A stretch of 64,000 bases of DNA, taken from assembly GCA_946403085.1 (NCBI GenBank), contig CAMIYM010000002.1, positions 1 to 64,000 on the forward strand. Direction: 5' to 3'. Each line of letters opens with the position of its first letter. Positions within the stretch are counted from its first letter, which is position 1. Positions 16,449 to 25,499 of this stretch are shown piece by piece. This DNA comes from an uncultured Clostridia bacterium (GTDB lineage Bacteria; Bacillota; Clostridia; Saccharofermentanales; Saccharofermentanaceae). The notes beneath the pieces are model-generated. The model did no database searches. It was not told the origin of the DNA and was given only the letters and a program-made list of their open reading frames with translations. Made by a program: the position numbers and the translations under genes.

Positions 16449-16877
16449 CTAGAACCTCCTCTTTATGTCGCGCAGATATTTGCGCGATACAATGAGCCTC
16501 TCACCATTGTCGAGCATCGCCTCGAGCCGGCTGTTTTTAAGCTGTCTGATTTCTGTAAGATGGGAGGTGTTCATGATACATGTTCTTGAGATCCTGACAA
16601 GATCTGAGTCCTCTGTGATCTTCCCTATCTCCTGCATCGAAGCATCAAGTCTATAGACATCATCCTTGGTGTACAGAAATACCTTCCTGTCCACATTTTC
16701 GAGATAATATACATCAGACATGGCAATATGCATCCGGCGGTCATCTGAGAACGCGCTGAATCTTATATCAAAACTCTCGATACGCTTAACAAGACTTCTG
16801 ACCGGCCCGGTGTATTCCGGATACTCGATCGTGACTGTGAGCGGCTTGCCGGGTACCTGTCTCGTAATTATCTGCAT
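16449..16877 (-). CDS. LytTR family DNA-binding regulator
   Basis: 142 residues. The C-terminal 95 form a LytTR domain: IAMSDVYYLENVDRKVFLYT, then RISRTCIMNTSHL and LIVSRKYLRDIK at the end. The N-terminal part is short, with no receiver domain, as in stand-alone LytTR-DUF3021 systems. Its ATG directly follows the stop of the CPBP gene, so translation is probably coupled. It likely binds repeats upstream of its own operon; a candidate inverted repeat lies at 17832-17848. Confidence 0.85.
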   Translation of the reverse strand: MQIITRQVPGKPLTVTIEYPEYTGPVRSLVKRIESFDIRFSAFSDDRRMHIAMSDVYYLENVDRKVFLYTKDDVYRLDASMQEIGKITEDSDLVRISRTCIMNTSHLTEIRQLKNSRLEAMLDNGERLIVSRKYLRDIKRRF

Positions 16878-17753
16878 TTAACCTTCCTGTTCCTGGTTCC
16901 GTATGCTTGCGATTACTGACGCGGTTTCCTCCTTAAATCTGCGCGAGAACGCCGCGTAAACGATCACACATAGGAAGAACACCATATTCGTATATCTTAT
17001 CAGCATACTTATTCCGGTTGTATAAGAAGATAATAACTGACTTCCGATCAAATTGCTAAACATATGCACCAACGCACCTGCTAAGATGCTCCGGTTCGTC
17101 TTAATATACACAAAGGATACGAAAACACTGAGCATCATGACGCTAGGTATGAACATCAATGCGTGAAAGACTGAGTCCTGAATAAGGTTGTACTGCGCCT
17201 GACCCGGCGTAAAATACCACGGGAGATGCCATATTGCCCAGATAAATCCCAGCAGCAGTGAGCCCTTGAGAAAACCGAATCTTATCAAAAGCCTGTCAAG
17301 TGCGTACCCTCTCCATCCGAATTCCTCATTGAGAGGGCCGGAAATAAGAGACAGAATGAGAACAAGAAATATATTCAAGGGGTTTGCAGCTATGGCTTTT
17401 ATGTAATCCATTGTCGGCATCTCATAGCCCATCAGGCCGGTGCCTATCAAGATGCTTATCACTGACAGCAATGTGAAGACAGCAATCGTTATTAGCGGCC
17501 ACTTCAGCCCCATCTGTCTGAAACTGATACATCTCCGGAAGTAATCTTTACGCTTATCCTTCGGGTACGTCAGAAACACGAGAAAAAGTGCGACGACAGA
17601 AGGCGCTCCGCCTCCGAAAAAGAATATAAATGTTCCCGCACCGGTTCCTGTAAATCCGAACAGGACCGGAATGAATCCGCAGATCCAGGTCCATGCCAAT
17701 GTCAGCACAAAGAACAAAATCAGGTATTTTGTTGACATCCAGTTTTTCTTCAT
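16878..17753 (-). CDS. CPBP family intramembrane protease, first gene of a LytTR operon
   Basis: 291 residues, about eight membrane segments. The motif GPLNEEFGWRGYALDRL carries the CPBP EExxxR signature, and GFIWAIWHLPWYF supplies the histidine motif. GGGAGG lies eight bases before the ATG. It is the third CPBP protein here and the only one tied to a regulator: the operon continues into LytTR and DUF3021. The likely role is immunity or membrane proteolysis controlled by the LytTR switch; the substrate is unknown. Confidence 0.85.
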   Translation of the reverse strand: MKKNWMSTKYLILFFVLTLAWTWICGFIPVLFGFTGTGAGTFIFFFGGGAPSVVALFLVFLTYPKDKRKDYFRRCISFRQMGLKWPLITIAVFTLLSVISILIGTGLMGYEMPTMDYIKAIAANPLNIFLVLILSLISGPLNEEFGWRGYALDRLLIRFGFLKGSLLLGFIWAIWHLPWYFTPGQAQYNLIQDSVFHALMFIPSVMMLSVFVSFVYIKTNRSILAGALVHMFSNLIGSQLLSSYTTGISMLIRYTNMVFFLCVIVYAAFSRRFKEETASVIASIRNQEQEG

Positions 17754-17831
17754 AAGAAAACCTCCCGTTTGCTGTGAGTCTAACGGAAGATATTTACCTT
17801 AGCCATATTCTGGATCAGATGTTGCAAAATC

Positions 17832-17848
17832 ATGCACGCAAAGTGCAT
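17832..17848 (-). promoter_or_regulatory. inverted repeat upstream of the CPBP-LytTR operon
   Basis: ATGCAC-GCAAA-GTGCAT, a six-base-pair inverted repeat about 80 bases before the CPBP start codon. It could be the operator of the operon's own LytTR regulator, or a weak terminator of the zinc-ribbon gene that ends at 17889 (a TTTT follows on the minus strand). Confidence 0.35.
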
Positions 17849-17888
17849 TTGATTAAGTTGGCAGGTTTATTCCGGGAAAAGGATCTTA

Positions 17889-19715
17889 TCATCCTCTCAT
17901 GATCGTCCTGTCCATTTTAATAAAATCATAGATGTATTTTCTGATATTTGCAGCATGCTTATCTGATTCGTTTTCAAGGTCTCTTATCTTCTTAATCATC
18001 ATTCCGGACTCCTCGTAGAGCCTTGAGTTTTCTGCATCTATTTTTCTGATCTTCATTACTTTCGGGAAACAGATCACGAAAGCCTGAATAATAAAGCCGA
18101 TCAACATTATGCCGGCGAAAAGTGCCAGCCAGCCGAATATTTCCGGATGTTCCTCGCCGGAAGCAGCTGTATAAAAGTATCCGTAAACAAAGAAAATCTC
18201 GATCAGGGTCCATACGGCAGTTAAAATCCCGAAAATTACAAACATGAACATTGGAGGTCTCTTTGTGCCATACCTATCCTTAACATAATAGTTTTCACGA
18301 TTTATATTGTTTTGCGCAATAACATCACTGTTCTTCTGTTTGTTCTCCTTAAGAGATACGATCTCTTTGCTGCAGTCAGCACGTTTCTTCTTTTCAGTAT
18401 AGATCTTGCCAAACTCAGTGAAGTATTTCTTGTCTTCTTCAGAAGCGCTTGAAATCACTTCATTTACCATTTGCGGATCATATGAGAACTCAATTGATTC
18501 AGACTCTTTTTCGAGTGCTTTCATGTTCGGCAGATTAGCTGCAGCAAGCATCAGTCCTCTTAAAGCAATAAAATCATGAGGATCCTTCTTCAACGTAAAC
18601 TTATATGCATCGATAGCGGCCATGAATTCACTTCGCGAGATATAAGTCTCGCCCGCCTCATGCATGCTGTCTTCTTTGAAATATTCATAATCATAAGTCG
18701 AACCGCAGAAAGTACAATGATACATCTGCTTATCACTGTCGATAATGAGCCCTCCGCCGCAAGACGGACACTGATGCTTCCTGATAGTGCTCATTCCTGA
18801 GCCATACTCTTGCACGGGCTCTTTTACTATCAGCCTGTCTTTTTCAATAATCTCACGACAGGAATCCATGACGAAAGCAGAGAACTCTTCCGCTTCAGCT
18901 TTACGGGTACTTATCGTTTCCCCTAACTTGTTCAATTCCGCCTTAAGCTCTTCGATATGTCTATCTATTTCATTTACCTTTTTGACGTTCGGATAGACAC
19001 GCACAAGATTGCCGATGGTAATTCCAGCAGCAAACGCGCCGGGAATAACTGACAAAAGGACAACCCAGGCGTCATCTTCTCCCAGGTTTATTGCCGCCAA
19101 ACTATATGATATTGCGTTCAACGTAAAAAAAGCAACAAAGCACCAGTTCATAATGAACCTTGATCTGGGAGACTGCAGTGATCCATTTTTCTTTTTGAAA
19201 TAATAATCGAAACGGGAATCATCGGTTAACCGGATAGTAGCTTCGAGCTTTCGCTCTTCCTCTTTAAGAGTTTGTATCTCGTTAATACGGTCAGCCAGTT
19301 TCTTCTTGTCAGAATATACCTTGCCAAGCTCCGTAAAGTATCCCTTGTCTTCTTCCAAAGCGCTTTCAACTGCTTCACTGACCATTTGGGAATCATATGA
19401 GTATTCTTCCGGTTTCTCATTACTGAGCAGCTCATCAATGCTTTGCATTTGGGCAGCTGCCAGCATCAATCCTCTGAGTGCGGCAAAATCGTGAGGTGCC
19501 TTTTGCAGATATAATTTGAATACATCGACAGCAGCCTCAAACTCTCCTCTCGAAAGATATGTATCACCCAGTTCGAGCAGCTTTTCTTCTCTGAAATAAT
19601 CAAAATCATAAGCAGAGCCGCATGAAGCACAACGATACATCTGCTTATCGTTGTCTATACTGAGATAACCGCCACAAGATGGGCACTGATGATTTCTAGT
19701 AATGCTCTTTTCCAT
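17889..19715 (-). CDS. tandemly duplicated zinc-ribbon membrane protein
   Basis: 608 residues made of two homologous halves, 1-307 and 308-608. Each starts with a zinc ribbon (first half C11, C14, C29, C32; second begins MSTIRKHQCPSCGG), continues with a TPR-like helical region (FEAAVDVFKLYLQKAPHDFAALRGLMLA vs FMAAIDAYKFTLKKDPHDFIALRGLMLA, parts only), a charged coiled coil, a pair of membrane segments and a second coiled coil. It looks like fusion of a duplicated gene: the second half still begins with Met. The ribosome site at 19715 is weak. No function known; zinc binding and membrane location are what the sequence supports. Confidence 0.75.
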   Translation of the reverse strand: MEKSITRNHQCPSCGGYLSIDNDKQMYRCASCGSAYDFDYFREEKLLELGDTYLSRGEFEAAVDVFKLYLQKAPHDFAALRGLMLAAAQMQSIDELLSNEKPEEYSYDSQMVSEAVESALEEDKGYFTELGKVYSDKKKLADRINEIQTLKEEERKLEATIRLTDDSRFDYYFKKKNGSLQSPRSRFIMNWCFVAFFTLNAISYSLAAINLGEDDAWVVLLSVIPGAFAAGITIGNLVRVYPNVKKVNEIDRHIEELKAELNKLGETISTRKAEAEEFSAFVMDSCREIIEKDRLIVKEPVQEYGSGMSTIRKHQCPSCGGGLIIDSDKQMYHCTFCGSTYDYEYFKEDSMHEAGETYISRSEFMAAIDAYKFTLKKDPHDFIALRGLMLAAANLPNMKALEKESESIEFSYDPQMVNEVISSASEEDKKYFTEFGKIYTEKKKRADCSKEIVSLKENKQKNSDVIAQNNINRENYYVKDRYGTKRPPMFMFVIFGILTAVWTLIEIFFVYGYFYTAASGEEHPEIFGWLALFAGIMLIGFIIQAFVICFPKVMKIRKIDAENSRLYEESGMMIKKIRDLENESDKHAANIRKYIYDFIKMDRTIMRG

Positions 19716-19774
19716 ATTGCTTTTCAGAATGATTCAACTTTTTATATACCTATTGGTTTGCCCATTAATTATGA

Positions 19775-19783
19775 ATTATAACA
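19775..19783 (-). promoter_or_regulatory. extended -10 promoter of the duplicated zinc-ribbon gene
   Basis: TGT plus a perfect TATAAT on the minus strand, about 60 bases before the start codon. The surrounding word ACATGTTATAATT is identical to the promoter at 44906-44914. Confidence 0.5.
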
Positions 19784-19917
19784 TGTAGAATTCAGACGTT
19801 CCTATTACACATAACTCTCCTTCTTAGCATCTTGTTAAAGTTGACGCAGCTTTCCAAGACTTATAGAATCAGAAATGTACCGCAAGACCTTTTAGCCAAT
19901 TGTTTATGGGGGATAAC

Positions 19918-21129
19918 ATGGCCACATTATGTAAGAACTGTAGCCACGCGTTGGTATTTGATCCTGTATCACAGATGATGGTCTGCTCTTCGTGCGGAAG
20001 CTCTTTCATGCCCGAAGAGGTAGAGTCAGAAGCCAAGAAATACAGACAGGACCTTAAGGCTGAAGAAGCATCTGAGGTTTATAACTCCAACGAAGAGGAG
20101 TTCATGGACTGCTACGTTTATTCGTGCAGTGAGTGCGGCGGTGAGATCATAATAAACGGCACTGAGGCATCGACGACATGCGTTTTCTGCGGCAATCCGA
20201 ATGTCGTTTTCAGCAGGATAGCAAGGCAAAAGCAGCCTGAATTCATAATGCCTTTCAGGATCACAAAGGAAAGTGCAGTAAAACTGGCCAGAGATACGAT
20301 TAAGAAAGGTTTCTTTGTGCCGAGAGCGATCAAGAAATTCTCAATCGATTGCTGCAGAGGAATTTATCTTCCATACTGGATCGTTAATGCTACGTATTAT
20401 GACACTATGGTCCTTGAAGGCAGGGTAAGCGAAGGCAAAAAGAGAGTTACACGGTATTTCGGGCGCACCGGACATCTCAAGTTCAAAGATCTCCCGGTCG
20501 ATGCATCCAAAGCAATCTCGGATGACAGCAGCTCGAAGCTAGAGCCCTTCGATCTGGGACATATGAAAGCGTTTGACGAGGATTTTCTTGCAGGATTTTA
20601 TTCGAACGTCTCGGATGTCACATATAGCGATGTAAGGAAGGCTGCATGTGAGAGGGGTAAGGAATTCTTTGCCGATGCTGCTAAGAAAGACATTGACGCA
20701 TTAGAGCCCAAGGTCGTAGAGTCCTATCCGTCCATAGATGTCGACACCGATATGAAATATGCAATGTTCCCTGCATGGTTCATCACTTTCAGATACAAGG
20801 ATAAGCCTCATACGATCCTTGTTAACGGCGACACGGGCAAAGTCGTATGCGCTCTGCCGTGGAAAAAAGTATTGTTCGTTATCATGTTCATAGCTACAGC
20901 CATAACGGCGGCGGTGCTGTCGTTCTTCATATTTAAGGGTCTGCTGACATCAATGTTCGCTTCCGGAAGGGAACTGAAAAAAGGCGACTTGAGAATTCTC
21001 TTATTTATCATTGTCGGTATCAGCACGCTCATCTCGACCGGAATCGCCAAGGTCAAGAGAGTCATGAAGAATATCCGTCTTACGCAGGACAAGGCGATGT
21101 TCAACTTTACGAAGAAAAGGCAGGGATGA
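19918..21129 (+). CDS. TFIIB-type zinc-ribbon membrane protein (paralog 1 of 3)
   Basis: 403 residues. Two N-terminal zinc ribbons (C5/C8/C23/C26, then CSECGG and CVFCG), a central soluble domain with IMPFRITKES, YLPYWIV and LVNGDTGKV landmarks, then two membrane segments (about 310-335 and 355-375) and a basic tail. The same plan recurs at 49966-51423 and 61900-63288. Start ATG 19918 has GGGGGA four bases upstream. Such proteins are often annotated as zinc-ribbon or PriA-like but have no helicase motifs. The next gene starts five bases downstream. Confidence 0.75.
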   Translation: MATLCKNCSHALVFDPVSQMMVCSSCGSSFMPEEVESEAKKYRQDLKAEEASEVYNSNEEEFMDCYVYSCSECGGEIIINGTEASTTCVFCGNPNVVFSRIARQKQPEFIMPFRITKESAVKLARDTIKKGFFVPRAIKKFSIDCCRGIYLPYWIVNATYYDTMVLEGRVSEGKKRVTRYFGRTGHLKFKDLPVDASKAISDDSSSKLEPFDLGHMKAFDEDFLAGFYSNVSDVTYSDVRKAACERGKEFFADAAKKDIDALEPKVVESYPSIDVDTDMKYAMFPAWFITFRYKDKPHTILVNGDTGKVVCALPWKKVLFVIMFIATAITAAVLSFFIFKGLLTSMFASGRELKKGDLRILLFIIVGISTLISTGIAKVKRVMKNIRLTQDKAMFNFTKKRQG

Positions 21130-21133
21130 GCTT

Positions 21134-21550
21134 ATGATCAATTTCTTCGCCGGCCTTTTTGCATTGGCATTCGGATTCGGACTGGCATTCTGGATCTGCG
21201 GAACGGAACTGGATAAATCCAATAACATCGGCGACAGCCGTGGAGATGGCTCGGCCTATAAAGCCGAGGCTACTTTCACTTCCAAATGCGACAGGATGGA
21301 ACAGTCTGCGTACAGGACATTTGTACAGCAGAACATAATTGATAATGTAGCCACCAACGGCCCTGCCGGTCAGGAACAGGTCAGAAGACTTACTGAGGAA
21401 GAGCGCAGGAAAAAAGCCGAAGCTGAAAAAAAGTCCAATGTCCCCAAAGGTGCCTTTGTCTCGAAAAACACGAGCGCCGCTTCCGACACATACGACATGC
21501 CGGATTGGGAGAAACGTGTCGGAGATCAGTTTATAGATACATCCTTATAA
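21134..21550 (+). CDS. small membrane-anchored hypothetical protein
   Basis: 138 residues: one N-terminal hydrophobic segment (3-22, a signal anchor) and a hydrophilic, charged remainder with an EERRKKAEAEKK stretch that could form a coiled coil. It lies five bases after the zinc-ribbon paralog 1 gene and is probably translated from the same message. No family recognised; it may be a partner of that membrane protein. Confidence 0.6.
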   Translation: MINFFAGLFALAFGFGLAFWICGTELDKSNNIGDSRGDGSAYKAEATFTSKCDRMEQSAYRTFVQQNIIDNVATNGPAGQEQVRRLTEEERRKKAEAEKKSNVPKGAFVSKNTSAASDTYDMPDWEKRVGDQFIDTSL

Positions 21551-21597
21551 GGTGTATATATCAGTTCTTATATAATTTTGCCCGTGAGATCACTGAC

Positions 21598-22509
21598 TTA
21601 AATGCCTTCCAGGGGATCATCATGTCCTTCAGCGGCCATCTCTTCAAGCCGTTCTTCGGATATGCCTTTCAGGATGACATGCATGCGGTCATGCTTTTCG
21701 CAGTTTTCAATATCTGCCATTTTGCAAAAATCATCAAAAGACACTCTCGCAAGCATTTTCTTTTTCGCATATGAATAGAGTGATACAGCATAGAGCGAAC
21801 ACTCAAGCGGTTTGCCGGTATTGGGATCGTTTACAAAAGGCGGTACTATCGGCTTTACCGGGAAGATTGTATCTGTTTCCGAAGTAATGGCGTAGTTGCC
21901 GAAGATTGTATCAGTCTTCACCTTGCCGTTATAGAACAGCGGAATTGCATAATAAGCATCCATGCACTGAAGAGAATGCAGATAGTCGGCATATTCTTCC
22001 TCATCCCTTGCAATGCCAAGGCGCTTGATTATACGCGTCTCGACATAAAGCGGGAACATAGCACCGAATATAGTGATCTCATTCCCGTCATCCTTCAGGA
22101 TGTTCTCAATATCAGCCATAAGATTCAGCGAAGCAGACTTCTGTTCCTCACAAAGTCTGCCTAGATCATCTGCGCTGAACTTAATGCCTTCCTGTTCAAA
22201 ATGCTTTGTCTTCCAGACGCGCATGATATTTCCAATGACATCGTAGAACAACTCAAAATCGTATCTGGTGGAGAAGGAATTGGCTAAAAGAGTAATCTCT
22301 GTCTTCAGGTCAGACTTCCAGGGAAGTATTCCGATTCCTCTGCCGATCTTTTTCGGATTATAGACTATGAGATCTCCTTCCTTTACCTCACCGGTATTGC
22401 GCATGTACTGATCTGACGATCCGCATGCATATTTGCCCATCGTAATATCCTGGATAGTAAGTGGCTTTTTGATTAACTGCTTATTCTTGATTACTACTTC
22501 TACGCTCAT
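21598..22509 (-). CDS. hypothetical protein, DUF4299-like
   Basis: 303 residues, soluble. The start MSVEVVIKNKQLIKKPLTI and the later PWKSDLKTEITLLANSFST resemble the DUF4299 family of Firmicutes, an assignment from memory. AGAGG precedes the ATG. The protein is acidic at its C-terminus and has no Cys motif or membrane segment. It converges on the zinc-ribbon operon with a 47-base gap. Function unknown. Confidence 0.65.
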   Translation of the reverse strand: MSVEVVIKNKQLIKKPLTIQDITMGKYACGSSDQYMRNTGEVKEGDLIVYNPKKIGRGIGILPWKSDLKTEITLLANSFSTRYDFELFYDVIGNIMRVWKTKHFEQEGIKFSADDLGRLCEEQKSASLNLMADIENILKDDGNEITIFGAMFPLYVETRIIKRLGIARDEEEYADYLHSLQCMDAYYAIPLFYNGKVKTDTIFGNYAITSETDTIFPVKPIVPPFVNDPNTGKPLECSLYAVSLYSYAKKKMLARVSFDDFCKMADIENCEKHDRMHVILKGISEERLEEMAAEGHDDPLEGI

Positions 22510-22568
22510 TTTTCTACCTCTGATTGATAAGATGCTTCACTGTCAGATCATATTGGCAAGCTGAGGAC

Positions 22569-23003
22569 TTACTCTCTTTTCTTTATCATTCTGACTAACG
22601 TAACCGGTCCGCCGAGGTTCCATTCCTTTTTGCATCCGTCAAATTCAAAACCGTATCTGTGATAAAAACGGATTGCTCTCTCATTTTTCTCGAACACCCA
22701 AAGAAATACAGTATTACATTCTTTAAGCCTTGAAACTGCTTCATTCATCAATCTGTATCCTACTTTACGGTCATAGTACTCTGAAAGGATATAGATCGCA
22801 TCAACTTCTCCTGCATCCGGAAGATCCTCATCTCTCGACGGACCATATACTGCAAATCCTACGACTTTATCTTTGTCCTTAGCTATAAGCGTATTTTCCG
22901 GGAACTTCCGGGCACGTGCTGTTGTAGCCTCTACAGTCATCGTATCAAGATATCTGTCGCTTACAATACCTCTGTAAGCTTCCTGCCATGAAGTACAATG
23001 CAC
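22569..23003 (-). CDS. GNAT family acetyltransferase, N-terminally truncated
   Basis: 144 residues starting at GTG 23003 (HCTSWQEAYRGIVSDRYLD). Related GNATs have about 20 residues (the first strand and helix) before the SWQEAYRG motif; here that part is missing. The region upstream in the same frame is only one Tyr codon and then the TGA stop of the DUF3795 gene. AGGTGA sits six bases before the GTG, so it could still be translated. Motif A (VDAIYILSEYYDRKVGYRLM) lacks the usual QxxGxG (DRKVGY). It is probably inactive or altered; see findings. Confidence 0.6.
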   Translation of the reverse strand: MHCTSWQEAYRGIVSDRYLDTMTVEATTARARKFPENTLIAKDKDKVVGFAVYGPSRDEDLPDAGEVDAIYILSEYYDRKVGYRLMNEAVSRLKECNTVFLWVFEKNERAIRFYHRYGFEFDGCKKEWNLGGPVTLVRMIKKRE

Positions 23004-23006
23004 ATA

Positions 23007-23462
23007 TCACCTGCCGCACAACTCCTCATCAGTCTCAGCCGGTTTGATGATTATTGAATCATTTATCTTTTTGCCCGTCTTGATGAAATCGATCAGTTCT
23101 TCAAGATCGTCAAATTCATCGTAATCGCCCATGATCCCCTCACGGTGGTAGACGATACCCGCCTTCTCGTTCCTCTCAAGGCAATCGAGCAGCTCATCTA
23201 TACCATACCTTCTGGCGAACTCAGCGAAAGCGCGGGCTTTGATCTTATCTGCATAAAGTCCCTTGCGGCAGTTAGCGGGCTCACATTCATAACACCCGGC
23301 AATATCCTTATCGATACCGCATCTTCTTACTTCACACCACTCGGCATCTTTGCACCAGGAAAGCTCCATAAAGCCATCACGTCTGCATCCCTTGCATGTA
23401 ACATTCTCAGAACAAAGACAGCATGCCAATCCGCATCTTGCAATTCCTAATTCACGCTTCAT
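23007..23462 (-). CDS. DUF3795 cysteine-rich protein
   Basis: 151 residues. The N-terminal half is packed with Cys pairs (CGLACCLC, CKGC, CGID, CYEC, CRKG), the mark of DUF3795, a family thought to bind zinc or an iron-sulphur centre. The C-terminal half is helical and acidic. GGGGAG lies six bases before the ATG. Its stop codon is followed in frame by the truncated GNAT. Function unknown. Confidence 0.8.
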   Translation of the reverse strand: MKRELGIARCGLACCLCSENVTCKGCRRDGFMELSWCKDAEWCEVRRCGIDKDIAGCYECEPANCRKGLYADKIKARAFAEFARRYGIDELLDCLERNEKAGIVYHREGIMGDYDEFDDLEELIDFIKTGKKINDSIIIKPAETDEELCGR

Positions 23463-23650
23463 ATATATCTCCCCATTTATGCTTACCGGTCAATCCAAAA
23501 CAATTATAACAACTTATTCCGAATAACTCATATAGTATAAAATAGGACCAGACCACTCAGTTCCGGCCGGACAAAAACGGTTCGGAAATGACAGGAGTGG
23601 AAATCTTCCTGAAGTTATACTGACATCATCAAAGGAAGGAGGAACGGAAC

Positions 23651-24535
23651 ATGGAATGGCTCACAGGCATCAGGGCAGCGATTGAGTTTATCGAGGATAA
23701 TCTTGAAGAAGACATCAGTGTACAGGATGTCGCCGGCAAGGTTTTTATCTCGCCGATCTTTCTGCAGCGCGGCTTCTCGTTCATGACGGGTTATAACGTT
23801 GGCGAATACATCAGAAACCGCAGGCTGTATCAGGCAGCGATCGACCTGAGAAGCACGGAAGATCCGGTCATCGATATCGCTTTCCGCTATTGCTATGAGA
23901 CGCCCGAGAGCTTTACCAAGGCATTCTCGCGCTTCCATGGAGCAACGCCTTCGCAGGTACGCGCCGGCGCGCCGTTCAATCAGTTCCTTCCCGTAAAGAT
24001 CAATATAACTGTTCAAGGAGGAGACAAAATGGATTATAAGGTTACACCTAAGGATGGCTTAAAAGTAATAGGTTTTCAGAAGATCTTCGACAGCGAGACC
24101 TCTTATGCTGAGATCCCGAAGTTCTGGTCCGAAGTCGTCGAAAAATACGCTTCCAACATCTATGCCGGCAACGAGCCCGCAAATGAGTATGAGAAGGCAG
24201 TCCGTGACAACCGCATCGGCGAGTTCGGCATCTGCATCGACGACATCGGCGGCACAAAATTCAGATATCTTATCGCCGGCAGATACATGGGCGGCGAGGT
24301 GCCTCTCGGCATGGAGCTCTATGAGTTCCCCGATGGTGACTGGGCAGTATTTGATATCACAGGTCCGTGCCCCGGCGCTTTGCAGTCAGTCAACACCAAG
24401 ATCTTTACTGAGTGGCTTCCCGGCAATCCCGACTATGAGATCTCAGGCAATGCAAACGTCGAATGGTATGCTGATGGAGATCCCTCTGCTGCTGATTATA
24501 AAAGCGCGATCTGGATTCCGGTCAGAAAGAAATAA
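23651..24535 (+). CDS. AraC family regulator with GyrI-like effector domain
   Basis: 294 residues. Residues 5-105 hold the double helix-turn-helix of AraC proteins (ISVQDVAGKVFISPIFLQRG and then DIAFRYCYETPESFTKAFSR). Residues 125-293 form a GyrI-like (SOUL/BmrR-type) ligand-binding domain: DYKVTPKDGLKVIGFQ, then WAVFDITG and SAIWIPVRK. The combination is typical of regulators of multidrug response. AAGGAGG lies eight bases before the ATG; a terminator follows. No efflux pump is adjacent. Confidence 0.9.
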   Translation: MEWLTGIRAAIEFIEDNLEEDISVQDVAGKVFISPIFLQRGFSFMTGYNVGEYIRNRRLYQAAIDLRSTEDPVIDIAFRYCYETPESFTKAFSRFHGATPSQVRAGAPFNQFLPVKINITVQGGDKMDYKVTPKDGLKVIGFQKIFDSETSYAEIPKFWSEVVEKYASNIYAGNEPANEYEKAVRDNRIGEFGICIDDIGGTKFRYLIAGRYMGGEVPLGMELYEFPDGDWAVFDITGPCPGALQSVNTKIFTEWLPGNPDYEISGNANVEWYADGDPSAADYKSAIWIPVRKK

Positions 24536-24558
24536 GCAATGAAACAATCTGTTTTTAA

Positions 24559-24593
24559 GAGGATGCCTCATACGGGGCATCCTCATCTTTTTT
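24559..24593 (+). terminator. intrinsic terminator of the AraC-GyrI gene
   Basis: Nine-base-pair stem GAGGATGCC/GGCATCCTC (24559-24584) followed by ATCTTTTTT. Confidence 0.85.
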
Positions 24594-24626
24594 CAGTGCT
24601 TTTTTTCGAGTTAGGCGAAATCAAGG

Positions 24627-25367
24627 TCAGACGTCAATATCGCGTACTATAGTGTGGTCATTATCAGATCCGTCATTATACTCGACATCGATTCTGCTTA
24701 TGTGATCTGTATCCTTCATGGAGAGCCGGAATCTAACCTTATATTTATCCAGTATGCTTGCGTCGGTCAGTTTGGAATACCGGACACCTTCGTATTTGTC
24801 ATCGGCATATTGGGCATCGATATAATATAGATAAAGAGTGTAAACATGTTTCTCATCAGCGATCAGGTCATAAATGATCTCTTTTATCTCATCGTCGTCC
24901 GGAATCTGTGATTCATCTTCATAGAACAGAAGCACCCTGCATCTGTAATTCATATAATCCTTAATGTATTTTTCCGCGTCTGTAGCTTCGACTGGAAAAC
25001 CATTTGACGGTTCATCTGCGCCCATTATTACACAACTTGAACAGGGAAAACGTCCGTCTAGAACACGGTGCAATTCTTCATAGATATCTTTCTCATAAGC
25101 AATGTAATGATAATTGGTACATAGCTTCCCGTTTTCTTTCCACAAGCGGATCTCATCATCCGGAAATAGCTCCGATTTAACAAGGACTATGCTGTATTCA
25201 AGACCTAAATTCCGCGGATGGCCTTCATATGTAAAAGTGTCTTCAGGAAACGCCTCGCCAAGCTTTTTTATCCAACCGTTCTGCTGAGCCTTCCCTATGG
25301 GCGTGCAAGAAGAAAGAAGCATGACTGAAGCCATGATCAATCCAGCTAGTCTATATGTTTTTTTCAT
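24627..25367 (-). CDS. lipoprotein of unknown function
   Basis: 246 residues. The signal peptide ends at lipobox LLSSC (Cys 21). The mature part is acidic and Tyr-rich, with no recognised domain (YEGHPRNLGLEYSIVLVK near the start, MKDTDHISRIDVEYNDGS near the end). CAGGAG precedes the ATG. It is probably anchored to the outer face of the membrane. The next minus-strand gene upstream is another lipoprotein, but 130 bases separate them. Confidence 0.7.
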   Translation of the reverse strand: MKKTYRLAGLIMASVMLLSSCTPIGKAQQNGWIKKLGEAFPEDTFTYEGHPRNLGLEYSIVLVKSELFPDDEIRLWKENGKLCTNYHYIAYEKDIYEELHRVLDGRFPCSSCVIMGADEPSNGFPVEATDAEKYIKDYMNYRCRVLLFYEDESQIPDDDEIKEIIYDLIADEKHVYTLYLYYIDAQYADDKYEGVRYSKLTDASILDKYKVRFRLSMKDTDHISRIDVEYNDGSDNDHTIVRDIDV

Positions 25368-25499
25368 TAATCTCTCCTGTTATTCCAAGATTTAAATATG
25401 ATACAGGAGCAGCGAAAACAACTTGAGGTTTATTTGAAAGAAAAACCGATGATTATACGTTCTAATGCTGTCAGGTTAAACCACACATATTTTGGGGAT

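Noticed and set aside
24048..24257. Cys/Arg-rich minus-strand frame
   Set aside because: Lies within the AraC-GyrI gene and has the composition of an antisense shadow.
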